A stretch of DNA of 64,000 bases from Takakia lepidozioides (GCA_030704615.1 CM060731.1:68304756-68368755), one strand, 5' to 3'; shown: positions 21,545 through 34,180, counted from the first letter of the stretch. The notes: generated by a model not told the origin, from the letters alone. Translations and numbers: made by a program.

Positions 21545-22400
21545 TTTTGTGAGGCATATTCACAAATGGGGCCATACCTTCATGCCAACAAATGAGAATG
21601 GCATGTGGGAGGGCTCTACACATTGGTAGTGAGGCCCCCCACCTACTGCAGCCCTGAATTTGCACTAAGAACATCATGAAGATTGAATTCTATGATGCTA
21701 AGAATCATTTTCTAGGTTTTGGAACAGATTTTCACAATTTGGGGCATATCTTCATGCCAACAAATGAGAATGGCATGTGGGAGGGCTCTACACATTGGTA
21801 GTGAGGGCCCCCACCTACTGCAGCCCTGAATTTGCACTGAAAACATCATGAAGATTGAATTCTATTATGCTAGGACTCATTTTTTAGGTTTTGGAACAGA
21901 TATTCACAATTTGGATATATTTTCATGCCAACAAATGAGAATGGCATGTGGGAGGGCTCTACACAATGGTAGTGAGGCCCCCCACCTACTGCAACCCTTA
22001 GTTTTCACCAAAAACATCTCAAATGTTGAATGTATGATGCTAAGGCTCATTTTCCAAGTTTTGGATGGCATCTTCACAAATTGGGCCATATCTTCATGCC
22101 AACAAATGAGAATGGAATGTGAGAGGGCTCCACACATTTCCAGTGAAGTCCCCCACGTACTGTAGTCCTGAATTCTCACAAAAAAATTCAAATACATAGG
22201 ATGATATGATGCTAAGTTGACACATTGTGGTTTTCAAAGACATACTCACAAACTGGGGCATATATTGATGCCAAAAAATGAGAATGGCATGGGGGAGGGC
22301 TCCACACATTCCTCGTGCGGCCCCCCACCTATCAAGCCACACCATAAGAAAAACTAACCAATGGGTGCGATGGTAGGGTTGTCTGAGTGCCAGTATGTAC
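21545..22400. repeat. 172-bp satellite, five tandem copies
   Basis: The anchor CATGCCAACAAATGAGAATGG occurs at 21581, 21753, 21924, 22095 and (variant) 22267, spacing 171-172 bp. The unit has 'GGGAGGGCTCTACACATT' and 'CCCCCACCTACTGCAG'. The last copy is the most diverged and breaks up near 22330. Short ORFs here are by-products of the repeat. Confidence 0.92.
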
Positions 22401-24600
22401 GAAAACACAAACAAGTAATTTCAGATGTGCTTGGGGCCTGTCCACAATGTATTAAAAAAATGTTAGGCTTTGGAGGCCTTGATACAATCGTCATAGCACT
22501 TGTTAGGAATCTATGAAGCCACACTACATGCAAATTGAACCAATTTTTGCAATGGTAGGGCTGTTTGAGTGCTAGTCAATCTCATTCGAATATGCAATCC
22601 ACCCTATATTCTGAATCCTCTCCTTGTGACTCATCAAGGTCTGGGCGATTGCCAGCCTCCTGTTGGAATTATGGCGCGGGGGTGTAGAATTGATCATCAA
22701 CACGACGGGGAGGAATAAATTGGTTCGCGGGTTTGAATGCCTCACTTCTGCTCTCTACTGGCTTGAAATACTCTTGGTATGGACAGAAAGAACCTTGGTT
22801 TTCTGCAAAGAACAATTTTGTCATGGTTTTAGTCATGGTTATCTAGAATTACCTACTTCTAGTTAACTAGGACATTTTAGATATTTATATTTATATTTTG
22901 CGTGTTGGGACTTCATTGGGTCTCACATGCCAAGTGAGGTGTCGAGCCTCACTTGGGACATGGGGATAGGTTTTCCCCTTGTGAAGATGGAGGAGGCTCA
23001 ACTTCTTGTAGTTGAGCCTCCATGAGCCTCTCCCACCTCCATAGCTCTAGGTATTGAGAGGGAGTGTGGTGAGGGCTTTGTAGGGTGGATTCCTTTAGCA
23101 AAGGTGCCCTTGGCTTGACTTAGTTTATGTGATTGAGTGGATTCATGAGTGGAGTGTTTCCATTGTGTGTTCACTTTCATTATCACTACAAGAAGATCAC
23201 CTTATGCTTGTGAGTGCGGAGTGTAAGGATTAGTTTTAGCACTTGTGTTGGTGTACATCAAGGAGTGAGAGAGCTAGGAAAGCTCAAGTATCTCACAAGG
23301 CTTGCAAGGAGGAGCGTTTTTGCATTGCATCAAAGAGGTGGAGAGCTCAAGGAGAGAGCTCTTGAGTTACAAGACTTTGTAGAGGTGGAGAGCTTAAGGA
23401 GAGAGCTCTTGTATCACAAAGCTTGCCTGGTTTTGCAAGGTAAGTGCTTGTATGTGCACTAAAGGTTTGAGAGCTTGGAAAAAAACTCTTGCATCACAAG
23501 AGAAGCGTCTTGTGTGTGGAGAAGATAGACACTAGGGTTTCAAGAGCAAACTCTAGTACTTGTTCATGGTGTGAAAGAGAAGCCAAAGAGCGGCACATGC
23601 TTGGGTTGGAAACACCATAGAAGGAGTACAACAAGGGTAGCTTGAGGAGAATTGAGTAGCTCAAGAGAAGCTAAGAAGTGGTTGTTCTATCAATGGTGAA
23701 ATGAAGCCAAGTGGGGTTTCATTTGGTTGACAAACAAGCAAGCGAAGGCGGCGCTAGAAGGGAGTGTTTTTGCTAGTTCTATGAGTTCTTGGATTGCTCT
23801 TGGTGAAGCAAGTGGTTGACCACGCAAGTGGCGCATGTGTGGAGCATGCTTTCCAAGTGTGGCTTCCAATTCAAGCTTGAGGAGAGCTAGAAGGTGAAGT
23901 GAGCAAGTTCATTCCTTGTGTATGAGGTGGTGTATGTTGTGGAAGAAAAGCCAAGGAGCTACATAGGCTAGGGCTTGAAGACCACAAAAGCAACCACTTG
24001 GAGAGCATCAAGAAGTTCAAGATGACTCCAAAGATAAGCATGTGGGTGAGAATTCTATCCATGATGATGTGAAACCAAGCCTAGAGTATTGAAGAGCTTG
24101 GAGCACATGTGGGAGATCATTGGAGGTGGTCTTCATGAAGAAAAGAGATTGTGGCTCACGACATGCATAACAACTTCAACCATACATTAGCATGTGACAA
24201 GACAAGGAAGGGGAAGGTGAAGCTCATGTATTCATTCCCTTTTTGCTTAAGTTTTGTGGTGGATGGTTGATCAAGCAAGTGATGCTTATGTGGAGCAAGC
24301 TCTTTAAGGCTTGTGACTTCAAGTTTGAGAAGATGAGCTTTTGAATAGAGGTGTGGATACACATTATGATGAATGAAGACAACACCTAGGTCAAGAGGTG
24401 GAAGTGTGTGTGACTAGCCCATGCACGGGAAAGCACATGGAAGATGGCATACAAAATTCAAATTCAAGCAAGGCTTGGCGCTTGTCATTGGGCACATTAG
24501 CTTGCTATGAGTTCCAAGGAGATCAAGAGGAACTTGTCAATTTCGTATGAATGCATTGCAAATTAAGATAATGCAATCTTGCATGCATGTTAGGGGGGGA
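22401..24600. repeat. Non-coding, LTR-like repeat stretch
   Basis: No gene seen. TGTTGGGACTTCATTGGG at about 22907 looks like an LTR start. Two perfect hairpins follow: CCAAGTGAGG/CCTCACTTGG (22930-22956) and GAGGCTCAACT/AGTTGAGCCTC (22993-23020). Related GGAGAGCT-AAGGAGAGAGCTCTTG segments recur at 23339-23420. An AGGGGGGAGAT tract at about 24593 resembles a polypurine tract. A non-coding LTR-element remnant is possible; no second LTR was recognised. Confidence 0.4.
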
Positions 24601-24659
24601 GATACCATGAAGAAGGTGTTTCTTACTATACTCTACAAACCCTAGTCTCCATACTCTTC

Positions 24660-24850
24660 AAGAAACTGAGTATGGGCTCCCTCTGCCCATCATACACTTT
24701 TGTGAACAAAGTATGGAACCCCTCTGCCCAACATACACTAATGTGAACAAGGTATGGGCCCCCTCTGCCCAACATACGTTTTTGTGAACAGAGTATGGGC
24801 TCCCTCTGCCCCACCATACTCTTTTGTGATCAGTGTATGGATACAAGTGG
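24660..24850. repeat. 41-bp tandem repeat, five copies
   Basis: GTATGGGCTCCCTCTGCCC and variants begin at 24670, 24711, 24752, 24793 and 24835 (spacing 41-42 bp), each with 'CATACACTTTTGTGAACA'. Confidence 0.9.
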
Positions 24851-24933
24851 AGAGACTTGGCCTACCATACGTTGTCATTAAAAGTGTATGACATCTATGG
24901 TGTATCTGGAGGAGTATTGCCTTTGGAGGATCT

Positions 24934-25250
24934 TTGGGGGGTCATTTGAGGAGCTTCTGTAAGACACTTGAAGAGCTCTTGAAGGGATGTTTGGAGGACT
25001 GTTTGGAGGATTATTGGGGGTCCTTGAAGACCAATATTTGGCAAACATTTGGAGCCTTTGGAGGGCTATTTGGAGGACTATTTTGGGGTCCTTGGAGGCT
25101 AATATTTGGCGAGCTTAAAGAGTCTTTGGCGACTTGTCTGAAGGACTTTTTGGGGTCCTTGAGGGCCAAGATTTGGCAGGCTTTGGGGGCCTTAGTGAGA
25201 TTGTTTGAGAGACATCTTGAGGGCTCTTGGAGAGTTATTTGAGAGACCCT
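24934..25250. repeat. 66-69-bp repeat with open frame
   Basis: GGGGTCCTTGAAGACCAATAT and variants recur at about 25017, 25086 and 25152. A 102-aa frame covers the block with repeated 'WGSLKTNIWQTFGAF'-type segments, but the open frame follows from the repeat and I do not call it a gene. It may be 5' leader or LTR of element A. Confidence 0.55.
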
Positions 25251-25863
25251 GGAAGGTAGTTCTGTCTGTTGGTCATGAGCAAGAGCGTTTAGAGATAGGG
25301 GGAGTCTAGTGGGATGAGAGCATTTTGGGATCAGGAATTGCTTTAGTTTCTCTTCCCCGCAGTCTTCCACTCTCTATGTAGGCCAAAACCTTTCCGTAAG
25401 CGGAGGCAAGAGTCAGTCCGGGTCTGGGCTAGGGTGTCCTTGCAGGAGCGACACTGTGGAGTGTTTTTTTTGGTGTGGAGGAGTTACTGTCTTGATTTTT
25501 TTGTGTTTGGATCCCCACCACACCTGCATGCTTGACTGTGCGCCATGTCAGTTTTGTGTGGGCGCTTGTTTTCATAGGAGGTTGGTCCGGATTTGATCAC
25601 CGGCCAACCCTAGAGCGTGCTGTCGGTGGTGAGGCTGGGGTGATGACCAGTCAGACCATCATTGTTTCTCTTATGGTGAGGCTAGGTTGATGACCAGCAG
25701 ACCATATGAGTGCTTGCGGTGGATGCAAGTGCAGGTGTAGGTTTATGTTACGAACGTAGTACTAGTCTAAGCCATAGGCCGCAACAAGTTCACTACCCGG
25801 TTACCTTGTAGAAAGTGGGGATTAGATACAGATTGACAACCGGTTGGGTTGTGAGTTTTCATC
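25251..25863. other. Probable 5' LTR end/leader of element A
   Basis: GC-moderate non-coding sequence between the repeats and gag. A duplicated GTGAGGCTGGGGTGATGACCAG / GTGAGGCTAGGTTGATGACCAG pair lies at 25628 and 25676. No LTR border or primer-binding site could be fixed because no matching 3' LTR was found. Confidence 0.35.
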
Positions 25864-26665
25864 ATGGAGGTGCCACCAGTTGCTGAGGGGAGTGCCGGTA
25901 CGAGCACCATCGATACTAGTGGGTACATAAGACAAGGTGTGCGGTTTAGGCCACCTTCATCTTCAGTGTCTTCTGAGGAAGGTTCAGACTCGGAATCAGG
26001 AGGATTCTCGCCGAGAGTGCAAGCCATTTCCGTGCCATTGCTGTGGAACACGAGGGAGGAGATGTATGGAGCTACCAAGGGGCCACGTAGGTACTCTGGA
26101 GCTGTGGGCACCATCGAGCTTGATGACTTCATACAAGACTTTGACAGTTAGTATGATTTGCAGCAAATGCGCAATCCACAACTGTTTATGCCCTTCATGG
26201 CGTGGAAGGGGCTATTCCAGCGGCTTGAGGGGCCGCCCATGGATGATTACCATGAATTTAGGTAGGGACATGTGGTGGAGATTGAGGAGTGGCGAGAGTA
26301 TTGGTCACCTAACTATGTCTCCATCACTAGAGGCACAAGGGCAGCGGTGACACCAGCAGCTACACAAACATCTCCAACTGCAAGCACTAGTAGTGGGACA
26401 AGTGGTACAGGAGCTGGGAAATCCACTCAAGCTCCTGCTGCAGCACCAGCACCCGTGTCTGCCTTTAACCCAGTTGTGGAGTTCTTCGAGGAGTTGAGGA
26501 GAAACTACCAAGGAATAAGGATTGAGAAGTTGTGGAGCTTGCAAGAGTTCCAACGAAGGTCTACTGAGAGTTTGAGGGAGGCTTATACTCGCATGAGGCG
26601 CTTGATAAACGTAACCCAAGGGGTTACAGAAGCTCAGGCAGTCCAGTTCTGGTATGGGATCCTGG
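25864..26665 (+). pseudogene. Element A Gag, N-terminal part
   Basis: ATG at 25864 ('MEVPPVAEGSAGTSTIDTSG'), Ser-rich start, then one frame with two TAG stops (26149 and 26263). A Thr/Ala/Ser linker precedes a gag capsid-like segment: 'FFEELRRNYQGIRIEKLWSL', 'QEFQRRSTESLREAYTRMRR', 'EAQAVQFWYGIL'. It is cut at 26665 by element B; the next residues ('DKELRRRVHLS') are at 39812. Known role: virus-like particle capsid. Confidence 0.8.
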
Positions 26666-27645
26666 TGTTAGAGAACTGTCTGGGACTTAGACACTTATAC
26701 GGGATCTGTAGGGTACCCTTAATTTTTGCACAGACTGAGACCAACAGGAGCCTTAGGGGTGACAGCAGCACACTTGAGAGGGGAGTTACACAGCCCGTCA
26801 CAGCCGACACAGCCACACAGCCAGTAACAGCCCGACACAGCCAAACACAGCCCATCACAGCCAACACAGCCTGACACAGCCACATAGCCAGTCACAGCCC
26901 GACACAGCTCGACACAGCCCAACACAGTCGCACAGCCAGTCACAGCTCGTCACAGTTTCACACAACCAGTCACAGCTTGACACAACTGTCACGACCATAG
27001 GGAACGGATAGCAGGATAGGGAACGACTGAGGGGAACAACATCTACGAATGGAACATGTAGTTCAAGGGGGACGGTTAGTGAGGAAAACGGTTAGAACAA
27101 CGGGTAGGAAAATAAAGCGAGGAGCGAGGACAGGAAGGGGGGATTTTTCGGGAGAGGATGGGGCGAGGGGACTTGGGGGTGATGCATGAGAGGGGATCGG
27201 GCGGAGATCAAGAACGGAAGCAAAGATGGAGAGCACGGTGAAGGAGGAGAGATGATTAGTAGATGCTTGTGATATGCAAAGCTGTAGTGATATTGTAGAG
27301 CAGATTAGAGACACAATGGCTTCGGCCTGATACCTGATAAATAATCTGATACTTATACGATACAATCACACTGTGTAGAGAGATCTGAGTGAAGCTGTGG
27401 AATGAATGGATGAGTTGATGGAATCCGATAGATTGATGAAGCAAACTGATACTTAATTATCAATAGCCAGGTAGCTAACATGAATGCGGAAAGGAAAACA
27501 AATAGGAAACACCCCCATGATACACTAGCTGTAGGTCATGACTGATTGTTCTGAGCGGGCTGAGTACTTAGAGATTTCCAACTCTTCTATCTTGGAGTTT
27601 CCGCCTCGGATAGCGAAGGGATGGGTGAGTAAAAGCCGCGCGACA
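26666..27645 (+). repeat. Element B 5' LTR
   Basis: Starts TGTTAGAGAACTGTCTGGG and ends CCGCGCGACA. Contains a tract of CACAGCC-type repeats at about 26789-26990. It matches 38816-39806 closely; differences concentrate in that tract, with roughly two dozen scattered changes counted by eye elsewhere. Confidence 0.93.
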
Positions 27646-27666
27646 TTTGGCGACCGTACTGGACTG
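27646..27666 (+). promoter_or_regulatory. Element B primer-binding site candidate
   Basis: TTTGGCGACCGTACTGGAC directly follows the 5' LTR. The TGGCGAC start resembles primer-binding sites of Tat/Ogre-type gypsy elements; the tRNA could not be matched here. Confidence 0.5.
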
Positions 27667-28500
27667 AGTCATGAACAACCAGATGTGACAGGCATCTGGT
27701 GGGATCATGGTGGTTGGACCATTAAAGAATTTGAAGTGAATCAAATTCCCTGTGGAACGAAGGAAGAAAGATTGTCCAAACAATTCTTTCAAAGGTTCTT
27801 GGAATTGCCAGACGGTTGTAAAGAAAATATTCTTAAGCGAGTGCATGATGCTGATCCGGAATGGGGTCTGGAGAAAGGAGTGATAAAGATTTATCAGGTA
27901 GCCTGTAGAGGAAGAGCACGTTGGTTACCAACATTGGTTTATGTGATAGCATTGCTATCCATTAAGCGAGTAGAGTTTGAAGGCTGGGAGGAAAGAATGT
28001 GAATGTTTATACTCATATGCATGAAGAGCTTATACTGGTAAAGAATTGGATTCCAAAGGATATTTTGTGGATCAAACTCACACCAAGAACAGCTTTTCAG
28101 ACTTGTTTGCCATATGGTTATATGGTAACGGAGACTTCAAGTATAGCCAAGGGTGCATTGAAGCTTGAAAGAAACCCAGGCATATACGAGAGATATTACA
28201 GGAGAGAGTTTTGGTTATTGCCACATTAAAAAGAAATGAAAGACATGGGACATGAGTGATGAAAGAGAAGCTAGACACCAGAGATATTCAGCAAAAAGAG
28301 AAAGCTATCTGAAAGCTAATTATCCATATCTTTGGGAGAGAGGAATAGACATAGGGGAATCATCTGGACCTCTCACACCATTAAGATCAAAGAGTACATC
28401 ACCCATACCGGAAGAACTAGAGTTGGATGCCACTCCTTCTGTTTCTTTGCAAGAAAGATTAAGGGAATTGATACGGAAAGAAGATCAATCATGAGGTGAA
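27667..28500 (+). pseudogene. Element B leader and Gag N-terminal fragments
   Basis: Open segments in different frames, for example 27660-28000 ('IWWDHGGWTIKEFEVNQIPC', 'LPDGCKENILKRVHDADPEW') and 28252-28494 ('MSDEREARHQRYSAKRESYL', 'GIDIGESSGPLTPLRSKS'). They precede and probably belong to Gag; stops separate them. No family match beyond position. Confidence 0.5.
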
Positions 28501-28530
28501 AGATCTGAGGTACATCCCTGGATAAAAGAT

Positions 28531-30246
28531 TTGACAGAAATCTTTGATAAGAGTTGGCATGGAACACCAAAAGCAGGAACTCCAGTTTCTGAAGCGGAAG
28601 GTGAAGAAGGAGGAGAGGATGTGGCAGAGCCAACGGAGAGTTCAGGCTCTCCAACACCATTGCAGTTGAGTTACATGAGTGAAGAAGAAACCCAAGGACA
28701 GAACTTGGAGGATGAAAACAGGGAGAAGAAATTGGAAGAGGAAGAGTATGAAGAAGTAGACCCAACAGCTGAGGTTGAGACTACAACCAGGACATCCCAA
28801 CCCGTTGGACCTGGATCAAGTGGAGCACTTGGATCACAGGCCAACGAAGGTGTCGGCTCAGGGGGATCAGGCGGGCGGCCTGGATCTGGCTCTGGGGGGA
28901 CAGGGAGTGTGGGAAGTAGTGCAACTGAAGCTGGGAATACTGTGAATATCGTGGGGCCAGTAGCAGGGAGTGCTCAAGGGCCACCACTTGGTGGAAGATC
29001 CACCACAAAAACAACAGGTCCAGAAGGACCAGCACCAGCAAGGGTGCCAGCACCTGTCAGTGGGCAGAAGGTAGGGCCACAGATGGCGTTACAACCAACA
29101 CGGGCAAAACCACCCTTTCCAATATATTCAGGAAAAGGGGATCCCGATGTACACATTAGCCAATTTGAGCACATGTGTATAGTGAACAATGAGAATGGCG
29201 ATGATGCCAAGATGAGATTGTTTCCTTGTTCACTTATCAAGAAAGCAAGTGAATGGTATGCAAGATTCCCTGATAATCATTTCCTACAACAGTTTCAAAG
29301 CAAAAGAAGCATGAAACTGTTGAGGAGTATATGGAAAAGATGGAATTGATGATGAAAAAGCTGGCTGCAGTACCAGCACCCGGTTTACAGAAGACTTGGT
29401 TTGTGAGTGGACTAAGACCAGAGTTGCAAAAGAAAGTGGATATGTTACCCCATAATACAGTGGAGGAGGCATTTGAAACTGCAAACAGAATTGAGCAATT
29501 GGGAATGCTCAGGAGAGAGAAAAGGGATGATGAGGACTCTGAGGATGAGTCAGATGAAGAAGAAGAGCAAGAACTAAAAAGGAAGAGTAAGAGAAAGGAG
29601 AAGTTGAAGAGGGATAACTATGAAAAAATTGGAAGAAATCTTGAAGAAGTATGCCACAGAGGCTGCAACACATTGGAGGAAGGGTGTATGGTGTGCAAAG
29701 TGCCAGAATGAAGGCCATACCACCACAGAATGCCACATGAAGGAGAAACACTGTACTATCTGTAAAATGGATAACCATTCTACTGAGAATTGTTACTACA
29801 ACAGAAGGACAGCTGCAAGAGAACCTAGGCAAGTAAGGGTGCATCAGGTGCAGCCCCAGCCAAGAAGAAACAATGATCAGGACCACTATGGTAGGTCTGG
29901 TGGTTATAACAATGGCATGGAAGGGAGAGGTAATTCAAGAGGGAATTACCAAGGAAATTCCAGAGGCAACTATCAGGGTAATCCAAGGGGGAATTACCAG
30001 CCCGGGAATCAGGATTACAGAAATAATCCAAGAACAGACCAAGGGCGAGGACCCAATGGTGAAGAACTATGTTACTATTGTAATCAGCCAGGACATCGCA
30101 AGGCAGCCTGTTCATTCTGGATAAGACACCAGAATGAGATGAGAGCTCCTGTGAATGAGGGCCCAGTGGTGGCAGCTCACATGGTTAGGCCATGTGTTGT
30201 ACCAGAAGTAAGTACAATGATAGTAACAGAAGCAAAGCCAAACTAA
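28531..30246 (+). CDS. Element B Gag with three CCHC zinc knuckles
   Basis: 28531-29349 gives a Glu/Gly-rich N-terminus and a capsid-like segment ('KPPFPIYSGKGDPDVHISQF', 'AKMRLFPCSLIKKASEWYAR'). 29331-29711 ('LAAVPAPGLQKTWFVSGLRP', 'DMLPHNTVEEAFETANRIEQ') continues after a frame change. 29620-30246 has zinc knuckles 'CAKCQNEGHTTTEC', 'CTICKMDNHSTENC' and 'CYYCNQPGHRKAAC', with a Gly/Asn/Arg-rich spacer of GNSRGNYQ repeats. Knuckles bind the genomic RNA. Three knuckles separated by a glycine-rich region is unusual for plant gypsy Gag (usually one). Frame changes at about 29345 and 29650 mean the copy is not a single ORF. Confidence 0.82.
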
Positions 30247-31500
30247 TACCTCCAGTAGTGAGGAAGATGATGATAATGAAGGTGGCAGTGATATGCCTGA
30301 AGATGAAGAGACTTGGAAAGATGAGAAGGAACTGCACAAGGAAGTGGCAGATACCATAAGGGAAATGCAGAAGAGTACTGATATTCCTGTGGCAGATTCC
30401 TCTGATTCTGATGGAGAAGAAGAAGTGAGTGAGGATGAAAGGAAGAAAGAAGATGCAGACATGCAAAGTAATGAAGAGACTTTGGCTGAAGTAATATGCC
30501 AGACCAAAGCAGAGATTACCATTGGACAGCTATTGGCTGTGGCACCTTATTGTAGGCACAGGCTGTATCAAGCAATCAATCGAATTGCCCAGGAGACATG
30601 AAACACAGACCTGATAGCATGACCAGTTATAATGTGAAGCCGGAAGGGCGAGAAACAGTCATGGACTTTGATGATCTATGCAGTAATCCATGAGAATTGG
30701 AAGCACAGAACTAAACTGATTACTGATAGATGGAGGTTCTGGAGTAAATATCATGACAGACCAATTAAGAAGAGCTTGGTCTAAGAGAGTAACATGAAAC
30801 CAGCCCCATTTACAGTAACAATGGCAGATCAACGGAAGTGTAAGGCAGCCATGGGATTAATAAGAGAGAGTTAAGATACAGATACAGAAGATGAACTTTA
30901 TGATCACAGTAACTGTATTGAAGATGGATGAAGTCATGGAGGCTTACTCCTTATTATTGGGACGTCGTGGCCCTGAACAAGGCCAGGGTTATTCCATGAC
31001 TGGAATTCTCAGTACTAACTGTGCATAATGGGATACACAATATACAAATTACCACAATAGAAGCTAGTAGATTACCTGCTACGAGAAGACATCGAGGAGT
31101 CAGAGAGTATACTGAAAGGAGGACTGGATGAGAGCAGGAGGCTAACCCTATTTGCTGCACACCCAGAGGGGAGCAGATTGCAGAGATGCGGCTGAAGCCT
31201 AAGTTGTTTAAGAGGTATCTGCTGTGGGGTAGTGACAGCAACACCAACGAAGAGGAAACCAGCAGTACCCATCACATTTATATGAAGAAAGAGAAGGAGA
31301 AATGGAAATCCTAGAGGAACCAGCCACTAGTGAGCTTACAGGATGAAGTAGTGACGGGTTGGACAATCACAGCTGAGGAGCAGGTGAGGGAAGTGAATGT
31401 GGGAACTAAAGAGGAACCGAGGATGGTGAAGTTAGGAGCTGATTTGGAGCCGGAATTCTTTGAAGAAGCTAAAGCTTGCTTCCATCAAATACAGAGATGT
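30247..31500 (+). pseudogene. Element B acidic linker and aspartic protease region
   Basis: 30293-30601 is an acidic ORF ('DSSDSDGEEEVSEDERKKED'). At about 30732 a short frame reads 'DGGSGVNIMTDQLRRAWS', resembling a retropepsin active site (D-S/G-G-S/A). 31330-31500 ('EEQVREVNVGTKEEPRMVKL', 'ADLEPEFFEEAKA') is the usual segment ahead of RT. Confidence 0.6.
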
Positions 31501-32420
31501 ATTTGCTTGGAGCTATGAGGATCTAAAAGGGATACCACCTGAAGTCTGTCAGCATAAGATATGAACTGGAACCAGGGTCAGTATCAATCAAGCAGGCGAG
31601 GTACAGAATGAATCCCAACTACGCCCACATAGGTTGGAGAAGAGATTAAGAAGTTGGCTGAGGCTAGTTTATATACCCAATGAGTATACAACTTGTTGTC
31701 ACCCATTGTTATAGTTCCCAAGAAGAATGGTAAACTAAGAGTATGTGTGAACTACAAGAAGCTGAATGCTTGTACGAAGAAAAGATCCTTTCCCTTTGCC
31801 ATTCACAGAAGCAGTATTGGACACTGTGGCAGCCATGAGATGTACTCATTCATGGATGGGTTCAGTGGTTATAATCAAGTGCAAGTGGCAGAAGAAAATC
31901 AAGGAAAGACAGCTTTCATCACAGACTGGGTGCTATGCATACAAAGTCATGCCCCTTTGGACTTTTGTAATGCACCAGCAACCTTTCAGAGAGTATAAGT
32001 GAATCTTTTCATGAGTATCTGGATGATTTCATGCAGGTGTTCTTGGATGATTTCAGTGTGTACAGCTCTAAGAATGAGCACTTGCATTAAATTGGAGTTA
32101 TGTCTGGCCAGATGCAGGATGAGAGGTCTGGGCTTGAATCCAGAGAAGTGTACTTTGTGTGTGTAACTCAGGGGTGCTTCTGGGACCATTGTGTGTAAGA
32201 AGGGACTTGTGGATCCTGGAAGACAGAGGCCATTAAAGCCTCTCCACCACCAGTGAATGTTAAGAGTTTAAGGAGAGATTCCTTGGGCAAACCAGTTATT
32301 ACAGAAGATTTGTCAAAAGGTATACACAAATAGCAGCACCATTGAGCAAGCTTCTGAAGAAAGATGCAGTGTTTGCCTGGACAGCTGAATGTCAACAGGC
32401 GTTGAGGAACTTACACTGTC
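31500..32420 (+). pseudogene. Element B reverse transcriptase
   Basis: 'LSPIVIVPKKNGKLRVCVNY' (31695), 'YSFMDGFSGYNQVQVAEE' (31842; the D of motif A), 'TAFITDW' and 'NAPATFQRV' (about 31970) are RT motifs 1-4. The YxDD box region at about 32020 is frame-shifted. Many stops. Confidence 0.85.
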
Positions 32421-32860
32421 AGTAACAACTACACCTGTGCTGATTAACCCCAGTGGCATGTAGTATTTCATGTTCACTGCGATACATCAGGAGAAGCGTT
32501 GGGAGCGGTGTTAGCCCAGAATGTTACAGGAAATATAGATTCACCTGTGTACTATGCTAGCAGTTGATGAATAGTGCTGAAGGAACTATAGCACAATTGA
32601 AAGAGAAGCACTGGCAATGATTTATGCAGTCAAGAAATTCAGGCATTACCTATTGGGAAGAAAGTTTATGTTTTATGTGGATCACCAGGCTCTGATATAT
32701 CTGGTGAACAAACCTTTGATAAGTGAAGGATAGCGTGGGTTTAATAATCTTGCATGAGTTTGAGTTCGAGGTTTTTACAAGCCTGGCCGTTTGCATCTTG
32801 TAGCAGATCATTTGTCACGACTAACAACAGGAGAGGCCGCCACAGGATGGACGATCAGTT
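32420..32860 (+). pseudogene. Element B RNase H
   Basis: '[20 protein letters not shown]' and '[20 protein letters not shown]' (about 32590-32705) are the RNase H-like domain typical of gypsy Pol, followed by 'ADHLSRLTTGEA' (32805). Confidence 0.85.
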
Positions 32861-33059
32861 ACCTGATGCGAGTTCATTTATAATGGAGGTGCAAGGAAGT
32901 GCAGATAATGGTTAGATTGGCAGTGGCCAATCAGATTACTACTTACTCATGGTTAAATGCCCACCTAGTTATGGTAAGGAGCAGAGGAAGAGATCGCTAT
33001 CAAAGCTTACCCTTATACTATGGTAGGAAGCAGAATGTATAGCTAGGACCTGATGGATT

Positions 33060-34180
33060 ACTAAAACGATGCTTGACCACCATGAAGTAAATAAGGTTTT
33101 GGAAGAAGTTCATAAAGGAGTGGCTGGAGGTCTTTTGGAGAAGAGACTACCAGTAGGAAGATACCACTCGCAGGTTACTGGTGGCCTACTTTGTTCAAAG
33201 ATGTACACGAGTATTGTCAGAGTTGTGATGAATGTCAGAGGCTAGGACCTTTGCAAGATCTAGAAGGATGGCCTTGCATCCTACAATGCCTACGGAACCA
33301 TTTCAGAAATGGGGACTAGACTTTGTTGGACCGATTAACCCACCAGCCAAGAATACATGGAACAGGTACATAATTACAAGCCACTGATTATACTACGAAG
33401 TGGGTGGAAGCTAAAGCTTTGAGGGACAACACAGCTAAGTCCACAGCAAGTTCCTGTATGAGAACATACTTACACGATTTGGCTGTCCCTTAGAATTTAT
33501 TCAGTGATCAGGGTGAAGTCACTTCATAAATGAGACCATTGAATTATTGACTAAAGAATTCATGATTGTGCATAGAAAGAGTACAACACATTACCCACAG
33601 GGAATGGACAGACAGAGGCTACCAACAAAATACTATGTACTATTGGCTAAGATAGTCAATGCAAACAGAACGGATTGGGATACAAAGCTGCTGACAGCTT
33701 TGTGGTCATACAGGACTTCATATAAAGTCACCACTAAGTATACCACACCATTCCAATTAGTTTATGTATGGAAGCTTTACCTAGTGGAATTCCTGTTACC
33801 TCCCAGAGAACGGAGTGGGGAAGAAGAATGGAATTGCAAGATTCCTTAAGGTCAGAAACATGAATTATACCATGTGGAAGAAGTACGTGCTGATGCAGCT
33901 GATAATATGACCAGGAATTCAGATGAAGAGGAAGGAACAGTTTGACGAAAACAAGTTCAAAATTTTTAAGACGGGAGATTTGGTTCTATGGTTGCAGAAG
34001 AAGGGAAAAATTAAAGCTTCTAAGCTTAAATCACCATGGAAAAGACCTTATGTCATACAAAAGATGTATGATACAACCCCGCCATGTTACAAACATTAAC
34101 AAAGAAATGCTGGGAAGAGTCAATGCCAATAAGTTAAAGGGATACAGTGGTATCCATGACAAACCATTGTAGCATGATTT
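33060..34180 (+). pseudogene. Element B integrase
   Basis: 'EPFQKWGLDFVGPINPPAKN' (33295; first catalytic Asp), a second block 'FLYENILTRFGCPLEF' (33452), and 'IELLTKEFMIVHRKSTTHYP' with 'RTDWDTKLLTALWSYRTSYK' (33540-33735). The C-terminal part 'FKIFKTGDLVLWLQKKGK' lies near 33955. Stops throughout. Confidence 0.82.

Noticed and set aside
21848-22414. Overlapping ORFs on both strands with His/Ile/Cys-rich repeats
   Set aside because: They come from the 172-bp satellite.
24934-25242. 102-aa Trp/Leu-rich ORF
   Set aside because: Produced by a 66-69-bp DNA repeat; no family match and no conservation evidence.
26634-26943. Minus-strand Cys-rich ORFs ('CVWLCRAVTGC')
   Set aside because: Reverse reading of the CACAGCC repeat in the LTR of element B; the same occurs in the other LTR.
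28373-29053. Minus-strand Leu/Pro-rich ORFs
   Set aside because: Antisense shadows of the Glu/Gly-rich Gag of element B.
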